DNA of 64,000 bases from assembly GCA_029216955.1 (NCBI GenBank), contig JANAVB010042280.1, positions 43,048-107,047 of the forward strand. Reading direction: 5' to 3'. The stretch is from Iris pallida. Taxonomy: Eukaryota > Streptophyta > Magnoliopsida > Asparagales > Iridaceae. The notes under the pieces were generated by a model. It saw nothing but the letters and a program-made list of their open reading frames with translations. It made no database searches and was not told the origin of the DNA. The position numbers were made by a program, and so were the translations under genes. Numbering within the stretch: the stretch's first letter is position 1; the number at the start of each line of letters is the position of its first letter. Shown here one piece after another: positions 48,830 to 60,700 of the stretch.

Positions 48830-51068
48830 TATTCGACGTAACAAAAGGTTGAACAAACTTTTTGCTTTGTTGAACGTTTAAGGTATCTGTATAGAAGGAA
48901 GTTCTAAACAGGATATTCTAAGTACAGGGAGAAATGGTTTTTGGGAAAGTGTGACGGTAAAGATCGAGCGCTGCCGTGGCTCCTTTATTCCATTGACGAT
49001 CTTACGACGAATCAACCTTGCTATGGCTCTCTGGCGCCTTTGATGCGACTCTGGGGTCACCGATCAAGAGGTTGTCTGGATGAAAAAATCCTTTGAAGAT
49101 GGTTGGTTGGTTGGTTCGTTGGTTGATAGGCGGATGAGGGTGGTCGACTCTTCGTAGATAGAGATCGCTGCTCCTTTAAAAATTATCGATTATCAATGTT
49201 CCCTCTTTCTTTTTTCTCCTTTCGGTGGAAGAAGAAATCCTTCTATTTATAGAGAACTGAGCACATATACGATGTACATTAGGGTTCCTGAGATATGAAA
49301 GAATCTGTCGTCATTATAGCCGAGTAAATCTTGGGATTTCATCCTAGATTTGGAGTCTAATTGATCCTCATCTAAGATTTAAATCAATCCTATATGATAT
49401 CAATCATGATTTAATCCAAATCTTCTCTACAGGAGGCGGTTTAAATAAACCAATTGGGGTGGACCCATGCTTTCTGTGCCTCTGGTGAGAACTAAGTACT
49501 ACTGTGCTTTTGGGGCGACGAGTAGACCGTGCTTCTGGAAACGATAGAACCTCTATGATTTCAGGCTGCGAGTGGACTTGGCTTCGAATGACTATGAGAC
49601 TTCTGTGCATGTAGAGCAACTTATGAAGCTGTGTTTCGGGCTACCAGAGTCACTATGTTGTAGGTAAAATGTAGGCTTGTGCTTAAGGTTGGCGAGGTTA
49701 CTGTGCTTTTGTAGCAACAGGTTGACTTGTATTGGTTGAGATGGGAGTTCCCAAGCCTCTTATAGAGCAGTGACTTAAGCCTCTGATCCGGAGCAGATGA
49801 CTGCATCGTGGGAATGGAAATGGTGTGAGCATATCACCATCCTACGCCTCTGAACAGTGAAGGCGTTGGCTACGAAAGGAAGGGTATGACACCGTTGTGC
49901 GTCTGAGATTGGCACAGGTAGATAGCTACGCCTCTGGAGTGAAGACACTGGCTTCTGGAATACAAGAAGGGGAAGGGGGCCTACCACTATCTTATTTCTA
50001 CGGTGGCGTAGGGAGGTAGCTGTGCCTCTCGCTTGAAGGCTCTAGCTTCTTCAAAGTAAAGAGCAATAAATACCCGTTTATTAAGGACTTCCCTCTTAAT
50101 TGCCACCGTAATATAGGGAATTACAAGGGTCTAAGACCAACATTCAAAGTGCTAAGTCTTAGGTTTGTCCCATTAATGCGAAAATTCTGACTATCGGCCA
50201 TGTGATGTGCACTCTAGGCCACTCTCGGTCCTATAAAAGGGGAAGTTCTCCTCTGAAGAGTCGTTGTCTTCTTCTCGGCATCCTTCACCACTTGTGTAAG
50301 TTGGTTGCTGGTTGAGGCTTTCCTCGTTTGTAGGAGCCACATTCTTATGGAGGAACTCTGTATAGAAGGAGTCATCACTGTCCTTGAGAAGTATACAAAT
50401 ATCCTTTTTAGGGACGACTCTGAGCGACGTCCGAGGGATGTGGGAGATCCAAGCCATGGGTTCAAGATCGGTTTCTCACCCGATGAATACCTGGCCGTGC
50501 TCTACCATGATCATTGGGAGGAATGGGCTTCGTCGGGCTGTGGTTATGGGTCTTCCACTACTTCAGTATATATTAGAGCTATAGCTTCTCTTGGTGACAA
50601 GAGGGTTGGATCTGATGACGCTGTGAGTCTATGGAGAAGAAACTTTGATGTAGACTGTACATCTCTCTTCTGCCCATGACGATCATACTGTGAAGGCTGC
50701 CCATCGAAGACGATCCTTTCCTTATGTTCATAGAAATTTTTATTCTCACTTGTGTAACAAAGACCTTGTAATTGATCCTTGTAAATGAGGTTTAAGAAAC
50801 TTCTTTCTTATGTACTTGCGATAGGCCTGTGTAATAGACCCATGTAGCTACGATCAATAAGAACAGTGCTTTTTTTGAACTTCTTCCTGATAATGTCTTC
50901 GTCCTTGGTTGGTCTGCGCATCTCACTGTCTGTGCCTCTGTGATGTTAGGTCGGTAGTGGGGGACACTAACATGTGCCATATGTCATCATGACCATGGTA
51001 GGAAGAGGGTGGGCGACGAGAGCACCCTCCTGTGCCTTGCATCAGCTGTAATTTTTCATGCTTCTACA
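48830..51068 (-). repeat. Right LTR (5' LTR) of the Tat-like element
   Basis: About 2.24 kb from the PBS to TGCTTCTACA at 51068; the inner border is approximate. Minus-strand TATAAATA at 49244-49251 fits the promoter of gag. The part 49430-50030 is a degenerate repeat with TGTGCCTCTG and CTTCTGG words. The part from 50161 matches the window start. Confidence 0.85.
50232..50679 (+). CDS. Small ORF inside the LTR, opposite to gag (124 aa)
   Basis: A TATAAAAG box at 50232-50239 precedes an ATG at 50305. The frame runs 124 codons (SHILMEELCIEGVITVLEKY, DVGDPSHGFKIGFSPDEY, ending VDCTSLFCP) to a stop at 50677-50679. The left LTR copy has the same TATA (72-79) and start but is cut at 372, with the rest in another frame to 562. 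No family recognised; it may be a chance frame in a GC-balanced LTR. The feature start here is the TATA box. Confidence 0.3.
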
Positions 51069-53617
51069 ATATTGAACCGAGCCTCTTCCACATTTTAACT
51101 TGTTATCATTCAATTTCACTTTATAGCTGCTCTTCTGAGAAAAAATTACCTTCATATCTGTATTTGTTTCTATTTTTTCATATTATCCAAATAACTGACG
51201 CTGTCCAACTCTCTCCTCAACTCGCAAAGAATTCTTCGACCACATATCGATTATCCTCTTAATCTCCAACTTTATATCCCCTTTTCTCTACCGATACCCA
51301 GGCCTATTCTAAATAGTATAAGCAGTACTAGATTCGAAAAGAATATGAGAAAGAGTCTCCTCTTCATGTTCCTTATAGCAGTGACAGCTCGATGCAAGCT
51401 AGATACCCATCAGCTTTAGATTATCATCGATGGGGATCTTGTTGTATAGTACTCTCCAGATAAGAATACTCCATTTTAAAGGAATGTTCTTACTCCAAAT
51501 GTTCTCGTAAACTCGGAAGAGCACGAACCCTGTTCTCGACACCTTTCACGCTGAATGCAATGAGAAGTACCCTTTCGGATCAGCCGACCATTCAAAGGAG
51601 TCCTCCACGTCAGATATGGAGCAGTCTGCCTCACGAATCGCCCTAACAGATTCTTTGTGGAATAACCTACCAATCATATCAAAATCCCACCCAACTTTCT
51701 GTATCTACAGCTGAGTGATGGATGAAATAGAAGACGTCACCAGCGGTTGCAATAGCCCCCCATCGGTCCAATTTTCCAAAAGCGGATCGCTGGTCCCCCT
51801 CCCTACCTTCAATCTGATGTAGTTCTCCCCAATCTCGTGCCCGCGAAGAAGCCTCCTCCTTATATGAGATGCCTTGAAGTTGGTGAACGCCCTCGTAGGA
51901 TGACATCTCCTAAAATCTCAATTTTTTATGAAGTTACTCAGTAGTGATTATTGGGTTCTAACCTTCCACCATAGCTTGAGCGAGTAGGCGTCAATCACAT
52001 TCTTGATGTCGCGAAGGCCCAGCCCCCCTCTTTCATCATCCTCGCCATACTTTTCTAACCCATCCACACCCTTTTGCCGTTATCGACTTTAGAACCCCAG
52101 AAGAACATAGTAAACTTGCGCCCGATCGATAGAACCACATCCCGCAGAGGGTTACACGTAGCAAGCGTGTACATAGCAATCGAACTCAGAACGTGTCTGA
52201 TCAAGATCAGTTTACCCCTGAGAGAGAGAGAGAGAAAGAGTCAAATTATGCCACCCTTCGATCCGTTCTATGATCTTAGAAACCAGACGATCGAACAATG
52301 CTGCCTGCCTTCGACCATACGCCAGTAGTCAACCTAGGTATATGAATACGGGGGTATCCGACGTGAAGCCTGTCCAACATTCAATCTCAGCACGCCTTAC
52401 CAACGTCATAGAATGATGGACGTAGACTTTGCATTTCTTGCCATTCACACGCTACCCAGAGATGCTTTCGTAACTTCTTATAGTCTTCGCCATCATCCTT
52501 TTAGAGGTTTTCTCCCCAATAAGAAGAGAAGGAAGTCATCAACGTAAGCTTGATGGGTCACGACGGAACACCCACTCAATGTGTAGAAATGGCCGAACCT
52601 AGGGATAAACCCGAACCGGCTTAGGTTTCGACTAAACACTTCCGTAGTGATGCAGAAAATGGTAGGAGAAAGGGGGTCCTCTTGTTGGACTCCCCTGTGG
52701 GACCTGAAAAAGCCGTCCACCATGCTGTTGATCACCACTGTGAACCAGCAATTAGATATAGCTCTCCATATAATATCTATCCATCTCTTAGATAAGTCGA
52801 AGGCTCTGAAAACCCATATGACGAAGTTCCAATCAACTCGATCATACGCTTTTTCCATGTCAAACTTAATTGCGACATTATCTCCTCTTCTCAGGCTACC
52901 CATATAGCTAGCCAATTCCTGAGCCAGCATAATGTTGTCAGTAATTTCCTGGCCACGGACAAATGTGCTTTGCTCCAACGATATAATATTTGGGAGGAGG
53001 GACCCCGTTATGTTGGTAATGCATTTGGAGATAATCTTATTGAAGAAAGTGCATAAAATGATGGGCCGAAAGTCAGCAAAAGAGGCAGGGTTGAGTCTTA
53101 ATATGGCACAAACACCAGCTGAGTACACCCTACCGCCCGAGGAAGACCCAAGCCTTGGAAGAAAGCTGTCACCACCTCAACAATATCCGCCTCTACTACA
53201 TCCCACCATACAAGAAAGAACTTACCCGAGAACCCATCCGGTCCAGGAGAGCTATCAGATTTCATCGAGAAGACAATGTTTTTTATTTCACTAATCGTAG
53301 GAGGCTCTATCAATTTGAGGTTGTCGTCCTCGAAGATAAGTCGAGGAATGAGACCAAGCAAGTCTACATCCTTCTTCACTACCCCTTCGGACAACAGTTC
53401 AGAGAAGAAACCAGTGGCCTCATCATGAATCTCTTTTTGTCCGATGATCATATTACCATCTTGACCCTTATACTGTTAATAACCAATTGAGTCCTCCTAC
53501 TCTTGACACAACTATGAAAGAATTAGAAATTTTACCGCCTTTGTTATCCCATCTAAGTCTTGATTTCTGTTTCCACAAGTCTTCCTCCACTTGGATATGC
53601 TGCTTAAGAATTGCCTG
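51069..53617 (-). pseudogene. L1-type LINE ORF2 fragment (reverse transcriptase and zf-RVT)
   Basis: Minus-strand order: EEDLWKQKSRLRW (about 53580), FSMKSDSSPGPDGFSGKFF, LNPASFADFRPI, EQSTFVRGQEITDNIMLAQE, AIKFDMEKAYDRVDW, GVQQEDPLSP and the catalytic AYVDDFLLFL (about 52540). Past the RT come LKVGRGTSDPLLENWTDGG, YFSLHSA and the zf-RVT region IPLKWSILIWRVLYNKIP with SCHCYKEHEEETLSHILF (about 51480-51310). A frameshift near 53100 and several stops inactivate it. It is cut on the left by the Tat-like LTR (51068) and on the right by an LTR (53618), so the 5' end of ORF2, ORF1 and the poly(A) tail are missing. Confidence 0.9.
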
Positions 53618-54459
53618 TGTAATGCCCCGCTCCGCAAGGTGCATTATGCTGAGTCATTGACTCAAAGAGTCGCGTTGACCTGATTAAGTATCGATACGAA
53701 TCGATGCAAGAGATTCGTAGACCCGAGAAATATGTATCGAGTCGGATCAATACAAAGAGTTACGTTGACCCGAGAAATGCATCGAGTAAATTCGATGCAA
53801 GTGTTAGGTTGGCCCGAGAGAAAGCATTGAGTCGGCTCGAAGATCCTAAGAAATCGAATCGACGTAAGGCATTAGTCCGATTCTGACAAGTATTGATTTT
53901 AGTTGGTTTCGTGTGCAAGCTATACGTTTATACTGGAATACAAGAGGTCGATATTTTACCTTATTTGAAATGGTGTCCGCAAAACCAAATCGTCGCCTTG
54001 CTACGGACTGAAGTATAGGCACGGTAGGCTAAATCGCTTGGATAATTCAACGTAGCGCAATGTGTTCGAATGGCCAAGTCAGAAGAGTTAGCCGTGCAAC
54101 AAAGATATGAAATCGAGCTACAACGGCTCGGCAAAACGACAAGGCATATCAGCTTGGGGGGGACTTTGACTTCTCTTCCCTACTCCTTCATGCCTAAGTA
54201 AAATATATCATTGTATGCTAAGTTAACCTATCAAGACCACGGGCGTGGCTCGATCGAGAGTTGAACATAGTACGAGTCGAACACTAGATAGAATAATTGA
54301 AATGAAACATACATCAAATGTACGAGTCGCTATGGAATATTGAATATCGCAAAGGTGAGCATCTTGGTGCGCAAACCATAAGAACATGGGATAACTGTAT
54401 CGATAATTGCCTCAACGCATGAGTCATTTTGTGCCCCCACGCACTAGTTAGTATGCTAG
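53618..54459. repeat. LTR-like sequence, left part (split by copia 2)
   Basis: Begins TGTAATGCCCCGCTCC, the style of gypsy LTR starts, exactly where the LINE coding text stops. It contains repeated CGAGAAATGCATCGAG and GAGTCG words (53690-53860). It continues at 63547 after copia 2. No coding part is in the window; the class is an inference. Confidence 0.55.
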
Positions 54460-55483
54460 TGTAGGACCGTTGCACCTCTACAGGGGGGTGAAAAGTGTGA
54501 CTGCGAGTGCAGCAGAAAATAATCACCAATTTAAAAATAAAAGCAGATATCTATGGTAGTGAATAAGAGACAGTAAGTAAATATAGCAAGAGATAGAGAG
54601 ATCAAACTCAGTGACACAGCGATGTATACTGGTATCCCTCTAAGAGGACTAATCTAGTCTCGAGTACTCTTGCTCGATGTTAATCCACTAAGGCACAAGC
54701 TAATTGAGAGCTTGCAGCCTCTTACAACACCGTACTTGGTGATAAGTATACGACCGACTTCACAACACCGTGCTTGGCGACGAGCGCACGACCGGCTCCA
54801 CAACAGAGATTGTTTTTGAACTTTGAACAACCTCTTTACAACTCTTGAGAACCGAAAGGCTCTAGATTAAATAGATATTACTGGCTTTTGGCTAAGAGAG
54901 GTGTAGGTGAAATATGAAAGCATTTTATCAGATAAAAATACTTATTGAAGATAGAAGAGAAGATGAATTGAATGAATGATTTGAAATGAGAAATTTTCTT
55001 CTATTTATAGGTGTTTTCGAGGACCAAACTCAGACAGAATTCGGGCACAGTTCTGATGCAAAGATTTCGCAAACGAACGTTGCATGCAAATTTGGAGGCA
55101 AAAAATATTTAAATTCAAACTGCCCGAACTCGGTCAGAGTTTGAACAGAACTCGGGCCGAACTCGACTTGAGTTCTGTCTTAGTAAAAATATATTAGAAA
55201 AGTGGACTATGATTAACCTAAGCTAGTAGTATCCAGTCGATCTTACAATTTATATCCTAGACTCAATAAAGATAAAATACATAATAAATTGTAAAATGAC
55301 TCAGACTTGATTCCAATGAAAAATAAGCTTCTGAATGATGAATCACATGCTTGCTGATGTAGTAGTACACTTTGATATTAATTTCACCAGACCTGAAATG
55401 ATTAGCAGCAGTTCGTATATGTTGCGTATTGACTTAAGTTAGTGTCGATTATTAAAATCGGGTGTGACTATGATGGGCCAACA
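54460..55483 (-). repeat. 3' LTR of copia 2
   Basis: TATAAATA on the minus strand at 55019-55012. Upstream of it, U3 repeats of the GAACTCGG type lie at 55123-55180. Confidence 0.95.
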
Positions 55484-55918
55484 ATCTCCGTCATTTTGAT
55501 AATTGACAAACATGAGTCTATACCAAAATATATCTAAATAGAACAAAATAAAAATACCTGAAAAAGAATAAATGGTGGTGGTGTACTTTCTTTGATTCTT
55601 TTGATTTTTGGTATCGCTCTTCCTCCCCCTTTGTCAATGAAAAATGGTTTTGGCTCCACCGTAATGTGTGAAGCGAACAATGTTCATAAAAAAGACAAAG
55701 TAATACTAGAGAGATAACCACAAATAACAAAATTTGCCACAAATAATAAGTGCATAGCAAGAATAACTAGTGGAGGAATACTGAAATGTCATACAAAATA
55801 AAAGATACAACCATCACAATCTGCTAATGAATGTCTAACTATAAAGTTTAGACAAAAAACTACATAAGATCATTATCTATCAGATTCCATCCAAAATAAC
55901 CACTAACTCAAGTCCTCA
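55484..55918 (-). other. 3' non-coding end of copia 2 with two PPT-like tracts
   Basis: The tract next to the LTR reads GACGGAGATTG (decayed). A better purine tract, ACAAAGGGGGAGGAAGAG, lies at 55639-55619. No gene seen. Confidence 0.65.
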
Positions 55919-57200
55919 TCACATCGGCGTGTCGTCACCTCTAGGAGCATCCGGTGGAAAATATGCAGCAGTAGGATCAAAATAAAGAAATGTCGTCTCA
56001 TCATCGAACCTCGATCCAGGGAAGCTGGGGTGATAAAGCATGTTAACTAGATGTGTGGGGTCATGAGAGAGACTCCAATAGATATCAACAATGTTGTTCC
56101 ATAACACCTGAGCCTGGGTGATATGGCGGAACTCGGAATCAAGATAGCCTTGATGTCGTTGCACTGAGAGGGTAACGAAATTATCAAAGCGCTGATAGAA
56201 GCCAGGGTCAAAACCCGGAGCTGGGGCTGGAGCAGCAGCAGTAGGAGGAGCCTCGGGGTCATCATCGTGAACGGGTTCAGCACCAGGAGGCAAATGAGGA
56301 GTAGGATATAACCTAGACCTACTGAGTTCAACGGTAATGGAGGAGAAAGGACAGGTTTGAAGATCAATTTCAAACCTTCTAAAGATGGAAGCCATATGCA
56401 TAGGGTAGACAAGGTTACGTCCTGTATTTCTACAGTTGAGCATCCATGCCATAACAGTCTTTGGAACAGAAAGGGAATACCAAAGTGAATATGGTACATG
56501 GCTGATAATTCCATGAAGGTAATCTCATCAGAGGATCCCTTCTTTGGAAGAAGAACAGAAAATATAAACCTATAGAGTTCATAGATGTTTTGATTTAGAT
56601 GCTTGGAATAAACTCTTTTAAGAATATGTTTAGGATGACACAAAAGTTCTTTGAAGGAATCAATGGTGACACCTTCAGGGAATTGAATATGATGAATATC
56701 TACTAAATCTTCACCTACATCAGGAACATGAAAATATTCACTGATGTTGTGGCATTGAACTCTAGTTTCTGCCCAGCTATACAAGAGTAGAAGTTGTCGT
56801 TATCTTTTACTTGCAGATTATAGTAAAACATACGGACAACATTATCATAAATGTTCTCAGCAACTTCAAAAAAATCACGAAAATCGAGATGGTTGATAGT
56901 GGGAGCATACTCAGAAAAAATATTAAAGTTAACACGTGCTCCAGCACAAATTTAACGACCCGAAAATGAGTCAAACCAAAGATCGAAAAATTTCCTATCG
57001 GGAAATAGTCCGGAGTCGTAATCATCAGATCCAGTAGGACGGGCTGAACGGAAGACATTTATGGAAACATAGTCAGAGGAGGATGATCCTGCTTGAGAGG
57101 AATCAACCTTTCTCTTTTGGTGTTTAGGTGCTACAGATGAGAAGTAAAGGAAGTAGAATACCTTAAATAAGGAATAACGATGGCGGAGAGGACGGCCCAC
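55919..57200 (-). pseudogene. Extra 3' ORF of copia 2, plant-transposon-protein-like
   Basis: Sense to pol, in the place where Sireviruses carry an env-like ORF. It opens as KHQKRKVDSSQAGSSSSDY near 57120. A frame change near 56950 leads to NIYDNVVRMFYYNLQVKD, another near 56780 to ISEYFHVPDVGEDL. Then FKELLCHPKHILKRVYSKHL and YRFIFSVLLPKKGSSDEITF (to about 56500) resemble the 'putative plant transposon protein' domain. The last frame 56452-55919 is Pro/Ala-rich (EAPPTAAAPAPAPGFDPGFY) and ends RGDDTPM. No signal peptide or membrane segment was seen, so env is unlikely. The ATG is not clear; at 57200 the frame begins GTG. Confidence 0.6.
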
Positions 57201-57299
57201 TAGACTCCGAAAAAGCTCGAAAGGAAGGAGAAGGAGAAGCTCTATAGAGTTTTTGTGGATTAATCTCGGTAGAAGGGTGAAGAAAAACGAAAGAAGGAT

Positions 57300-57395
57300 G
57301 AAGAATTTATAGAGCTAGCACCGGCTGTTCGGTTCTGGAAATCCGCATAGCGTCGACCGAACTCGGTCAGAGTTCGGTCCGAGTTCGGTTGCTTG
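57300..57395 (-). promoter_or_regulatory. Putative internal promoter before the extra ORF
   Basis: The minus strand has TATAAATT at 57311-57304. Upstream at 57389-57357 are three copies of the GAACTCGG type (CCGAACTCGGACCGAACTC, then GACCGAGTTCGGTC). The same motif array stands upstream of the TATA box in the LTR (63146-63165 and 55123-55180) and in copia 1 LTRs. The spacing from TATA to 57200 is about 105 bases. Confidence 0.55.
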
Positions 57396-57479
57396 TATTC
57401 CCAATGTCATAAATGTAGTATTTGTTTAAATTTTCAATTTATAAATGTTATATAACTTCATTTAATAACTTTTTACTTT

Positions 57480-57600
57480 GGGTCAGCTGTAGGGGCCGGA
57501 TCCCATCTAGCGGTAGTCGAAGACTAGTGTACCGTGTCGCTTCAGGCTATTTACACCTGTATGACAGAAGGACCCTTTTAGCTTGTATCCAAAATAATTT
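57480..57600 (-). other. Conserved non-coding block in copia 2
   Basis: Begins 57 bases after the pol stop. The minus strand reads AAAAGGGTCCTTCTGTCATA, then CAGGTGTAAATAGCCTGAAG, and TAGTCTTCGACTACCGCTAG. It nearly matches copia 1 at 7901-8010; the hairpin has lost one G of its stem. Confidence 0.7.
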
Positions 57601-57656
57601 TAGTTAATAAATTACAAAGTTTCGAGTTATAAAATAAATTTAATAAACATACTACA

Positions 57657-59280
57657 TTATGAATCTGAAAATTCAAGTATGCCGAGCTCTCGTCGTATTA
57701 CGTAAAATCGGTCTTCAACCAGTGGTTTTGTGAAAATGTTAGCTAGTCGATGATTTGTGTCAATAAATTCTAAGCAGATGTTCCCGTATTGTTGGTGATC
57801 ACGTAAAAAGTGATGACGAATTTCAATGTGCTTTGTGCGTGAGTGACATACAGGGTTCTTAGTCAAGTTAATAGTGCTAGTGTTATCACAGTAAATAGGA
57901 ATCTTAGTGTAGTACAGATTGTAGTCTTCTAGGGTTTGCTTCATCCACAAAATTTGAGCACAGCAACATCCTGTGGCAATGTACTCAACCTCAGTAGTTG
58001 ATAATGCTACAGAATTTTGTTTCTTGCTAAACCATGAGACTAAGGCCTTTCCTAGAAAATGACACGTACCGCTGGTACTTTTATGGTCTACTTTGTATCC
58101 TGTAAAATTCGTATGCGAGTAACCTATCAGGTCAAAGGATTTAGTTTTAGGATACCACAAGCCGACTGTAGAAGTTCCCTTAAGGTATTGGAAGATACGC
58201 CTAACGACACTTTGGTGTGATTCCTTAGGATTTGCCTGGTATCGTGCATAAATGCAAACAATGAACATAATATCAGGGCGACTAGCAGTTAAATAAAATA
58301 AGCTACCAATCATACCTTGATACTTACGCTGGTCGACAGGTTTTCCACTTTCATCAGTGTCAAGCTTTGTAGATGTAGCCATTGGAGTTCCGATAGGCTT
58401 TATATTTTGAAGTCGTACCTTTTTATTATGTCCTTCGTATATTTGACTTGATTGATGAATGTTCCCTTTGAGTGTTGTTTGATCTGGAGTCCTAGGAAGA
58501 AGTTCAGCTCTTCCATCATACTCATCTCAAATTTACTATGCATACACTTAGCAAACTCTTGACAAAGTTTTTCATTAGTAGAATCGAATATGATATCATC
58601 AACGTATATTTGCACAAGAAGAATATCATCATATAAAGATTTGATAAACAAAGTTGTATGAACTCTTCCTTTTGAAAAACCATTATCAAGTAAGAAGGAA
58701 CTTAGGCGTTCGTACCAAGCACGAGGTGCCTATTTGAGTCCATAGAGTGCTTTCTTAAGCTTGAAGACGTGATCAGGTTTTTGAAAATCTTCAAAGCCGG
58801 TGGTTGTTTCACAAATACTTCTTCCTTTAGAAATCCGTTTAAAAATACATTTTTCACATCCATTTGAAATAATTTAAAATTATTAAAACATGCAAATGCA
58901 CAAAACGTGCGAATAGCTTCTAGTCTAGCAACAGGAGCATATGTCTCGTCATAATCAATTCCTTCTTCTTGATATAACCTTGTGCCACTAGATGTGCTTT
59001 ATTGCGTAGAACTTGTCCATCTTCACTTAGTTTATTTCGGAACACCCATTTGGTACCAATTATTGATTGACCAATAGGTTTAGGAACGAGTTCCCAAACT
59101 TGGCTTCTCTCAAATTGATTAAGTTCCTCTTACATGGCATTAATCCAAAACTCATCATTAAAAGCATCTTCTATATTCTTAAGTTCTATTTGAGAAATGA
59201 AAGCTACATTTGCTGCTATTTTAGAATCTCTAAGAGAAGTGTGTGTACTTATACCTTTTGATATATCACCTATAATGTGA
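57657..59280 (-). pseudogene. Copia 2 reverse transcriptase and RNase H
   Basis: RT: IGTKWVFRNK (about 59040) and LRNKAHLVAQGYIKKK, broken frames, then QIYVDDIIFDSTNEKL (about 58600) with the catalytic YVDD kept and LNFFLGLQIKQ. RNase H 58382-57657: KPVDQRKYQGMIGSLFYLTA, RPDIMFIVCIYARYQANPKE, KSTSGTCHFLGKALVSWFSK and RTKHIEIRHHFLRDH. The usual YSDADFAG motif reads YSHTNFTG, losing both acidic residues. Frameshifts and stops lie between 58650 and 59040. Confidence 0.88.
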
Positions 59281-60560
59281 CTCTGGATGATCTGGTAAAA
59301 ATTTTAATGATTCAAATTTATAAGTCAGATCTTCCACAGGACTCTTATCGGTTCTTGCTTGTACACCTTCATCATCACTGTCGCTAGATCTGTGACTATT
59401 GAGCTCATCAAAAGTAACGTTAATAGATTCTTCAACAATCATAGATCTTTTATTGAAAATTCTATATCCCTTTCTTAGCAGCATATCCGAAAAATATCCT
59501 TTCATCTGCTTTAGAGTCGAACTTACCCAAGTTGTCCTTGGTATTAAGGATAAAACAACGACATCCGAAAACTTTAAAATAAAAAATGTTTGGAATCCTT
59601 CCGAACCAAAGTTCATAAGGTATTTTCTTCGAGATGGGTCGAATTAACACCCTATTTAAAACATGACAGGCTATGCTAACAGCTTCTGCCCAAAAATATT
59701 TAAGAAGATTATGCTGATTCAGCTTGACTCTAGCCATCTCGCTTAGAGTATAGTTTTCTGCTCCACAGCACCATTCTGTTGAGAAGTTCTAGGACAGCAA
59801 AATTTATGGTAGACTATCATCACAAAACTTTTTGAAATCAGTATTTACGAATTTGCCACCATGATCACTTCGGATACGAGTAATCATGAAGCCTTTTTTA
59901 TTTTGTACATTTTTATAAAATAACTAAAATTCAAAAATAGCATCACTTTTGTTTGATAAAAAGTAAACCCAAGTAAAATGAGAGAAATCATCTATAATAA
60001 CAAATGCGTAGAGCTTACCGCCAAGACTAGGGACTCTACTAGGACCAAATAAATCCATATATATTAACTGCAAAAGTCTAGAAGTACTTACAGCGTTGAT
60101 GGATTTAAATGTAGACCTATGTGTATTATTCTTTTCATAGTCAGCTCATACCATATCTCTCTGGAATGGTATTTCAGGGAGTCCTTTTACCAGCTTCTTA
60201 GTGCTCAGTCGTGAGATAGTGTCCATATTAGCATGTCCTAGTCTCATATGCCATAGCCAGCTTTCATCTAGGTTAGCTACTAGGCATCTTCCTGCATTAT
60301 TAGTACTCTCCAGAAAGAAAACATAAATATTGTCTTCTCTAATCCCTTAATATACGGGATTACCAGATGACATATCATATATGGTACATTTGTCTTTTAC
60401 AAAGTTGATACCATAACCATTATCAGCTAAGTGACTTATGCTTAATAGGTTATGTTTCAATTCTGTAACTAGCAAACATCTTTTATTACAGGATAAGGAG
60501 AAATACCAACAGTACCATTTCCAATGATATTACCTATCAGATTATTTCTGAAGGAGACAT
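59281..60560 (-). pseudogene. Copia 2 integrase
   Basis: GAG-pre-integrase text ESWLWHMRLGHANMDTISRL near 60240, then LIYMDLFGPSRVPSLGGKLY (about 60080-60020), FVIIDDFSHFTWVYFL and IRSDHGGKF. The C-terminal part 59737-59462 reads NLLKYFWAEAVSIACHVLNR, KIPYELWFGRIPNIFYFKVF and RCFILNTKDNLGKFDSK. The third catalytic acidic residue region (about 59800) is frameshifted. Several stops. Confidence 0.82.
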
Positions 60561-60700
60561 ATCATTCTTTCTTCATCGATAGCGTGGCGAACAAAGATGC
60601 ATCACCAGTCATGTGCCACGAACATCCGCTATCGAGGACGCACTTGCTTTTAGCATGAGAGGGTTGAGGGTCCACCTACAAAATAAGTAGATGAATCCTT
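60561..60700 (-). pseudogene. Copia 2 protease start
   Basis: The minus strand near 60655-60610 reads SKCVLDSGCSWHMTGDASLF, with the aspartic protease triplet DSG kept. A stop follows near 60570. Confidence 0.8.
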
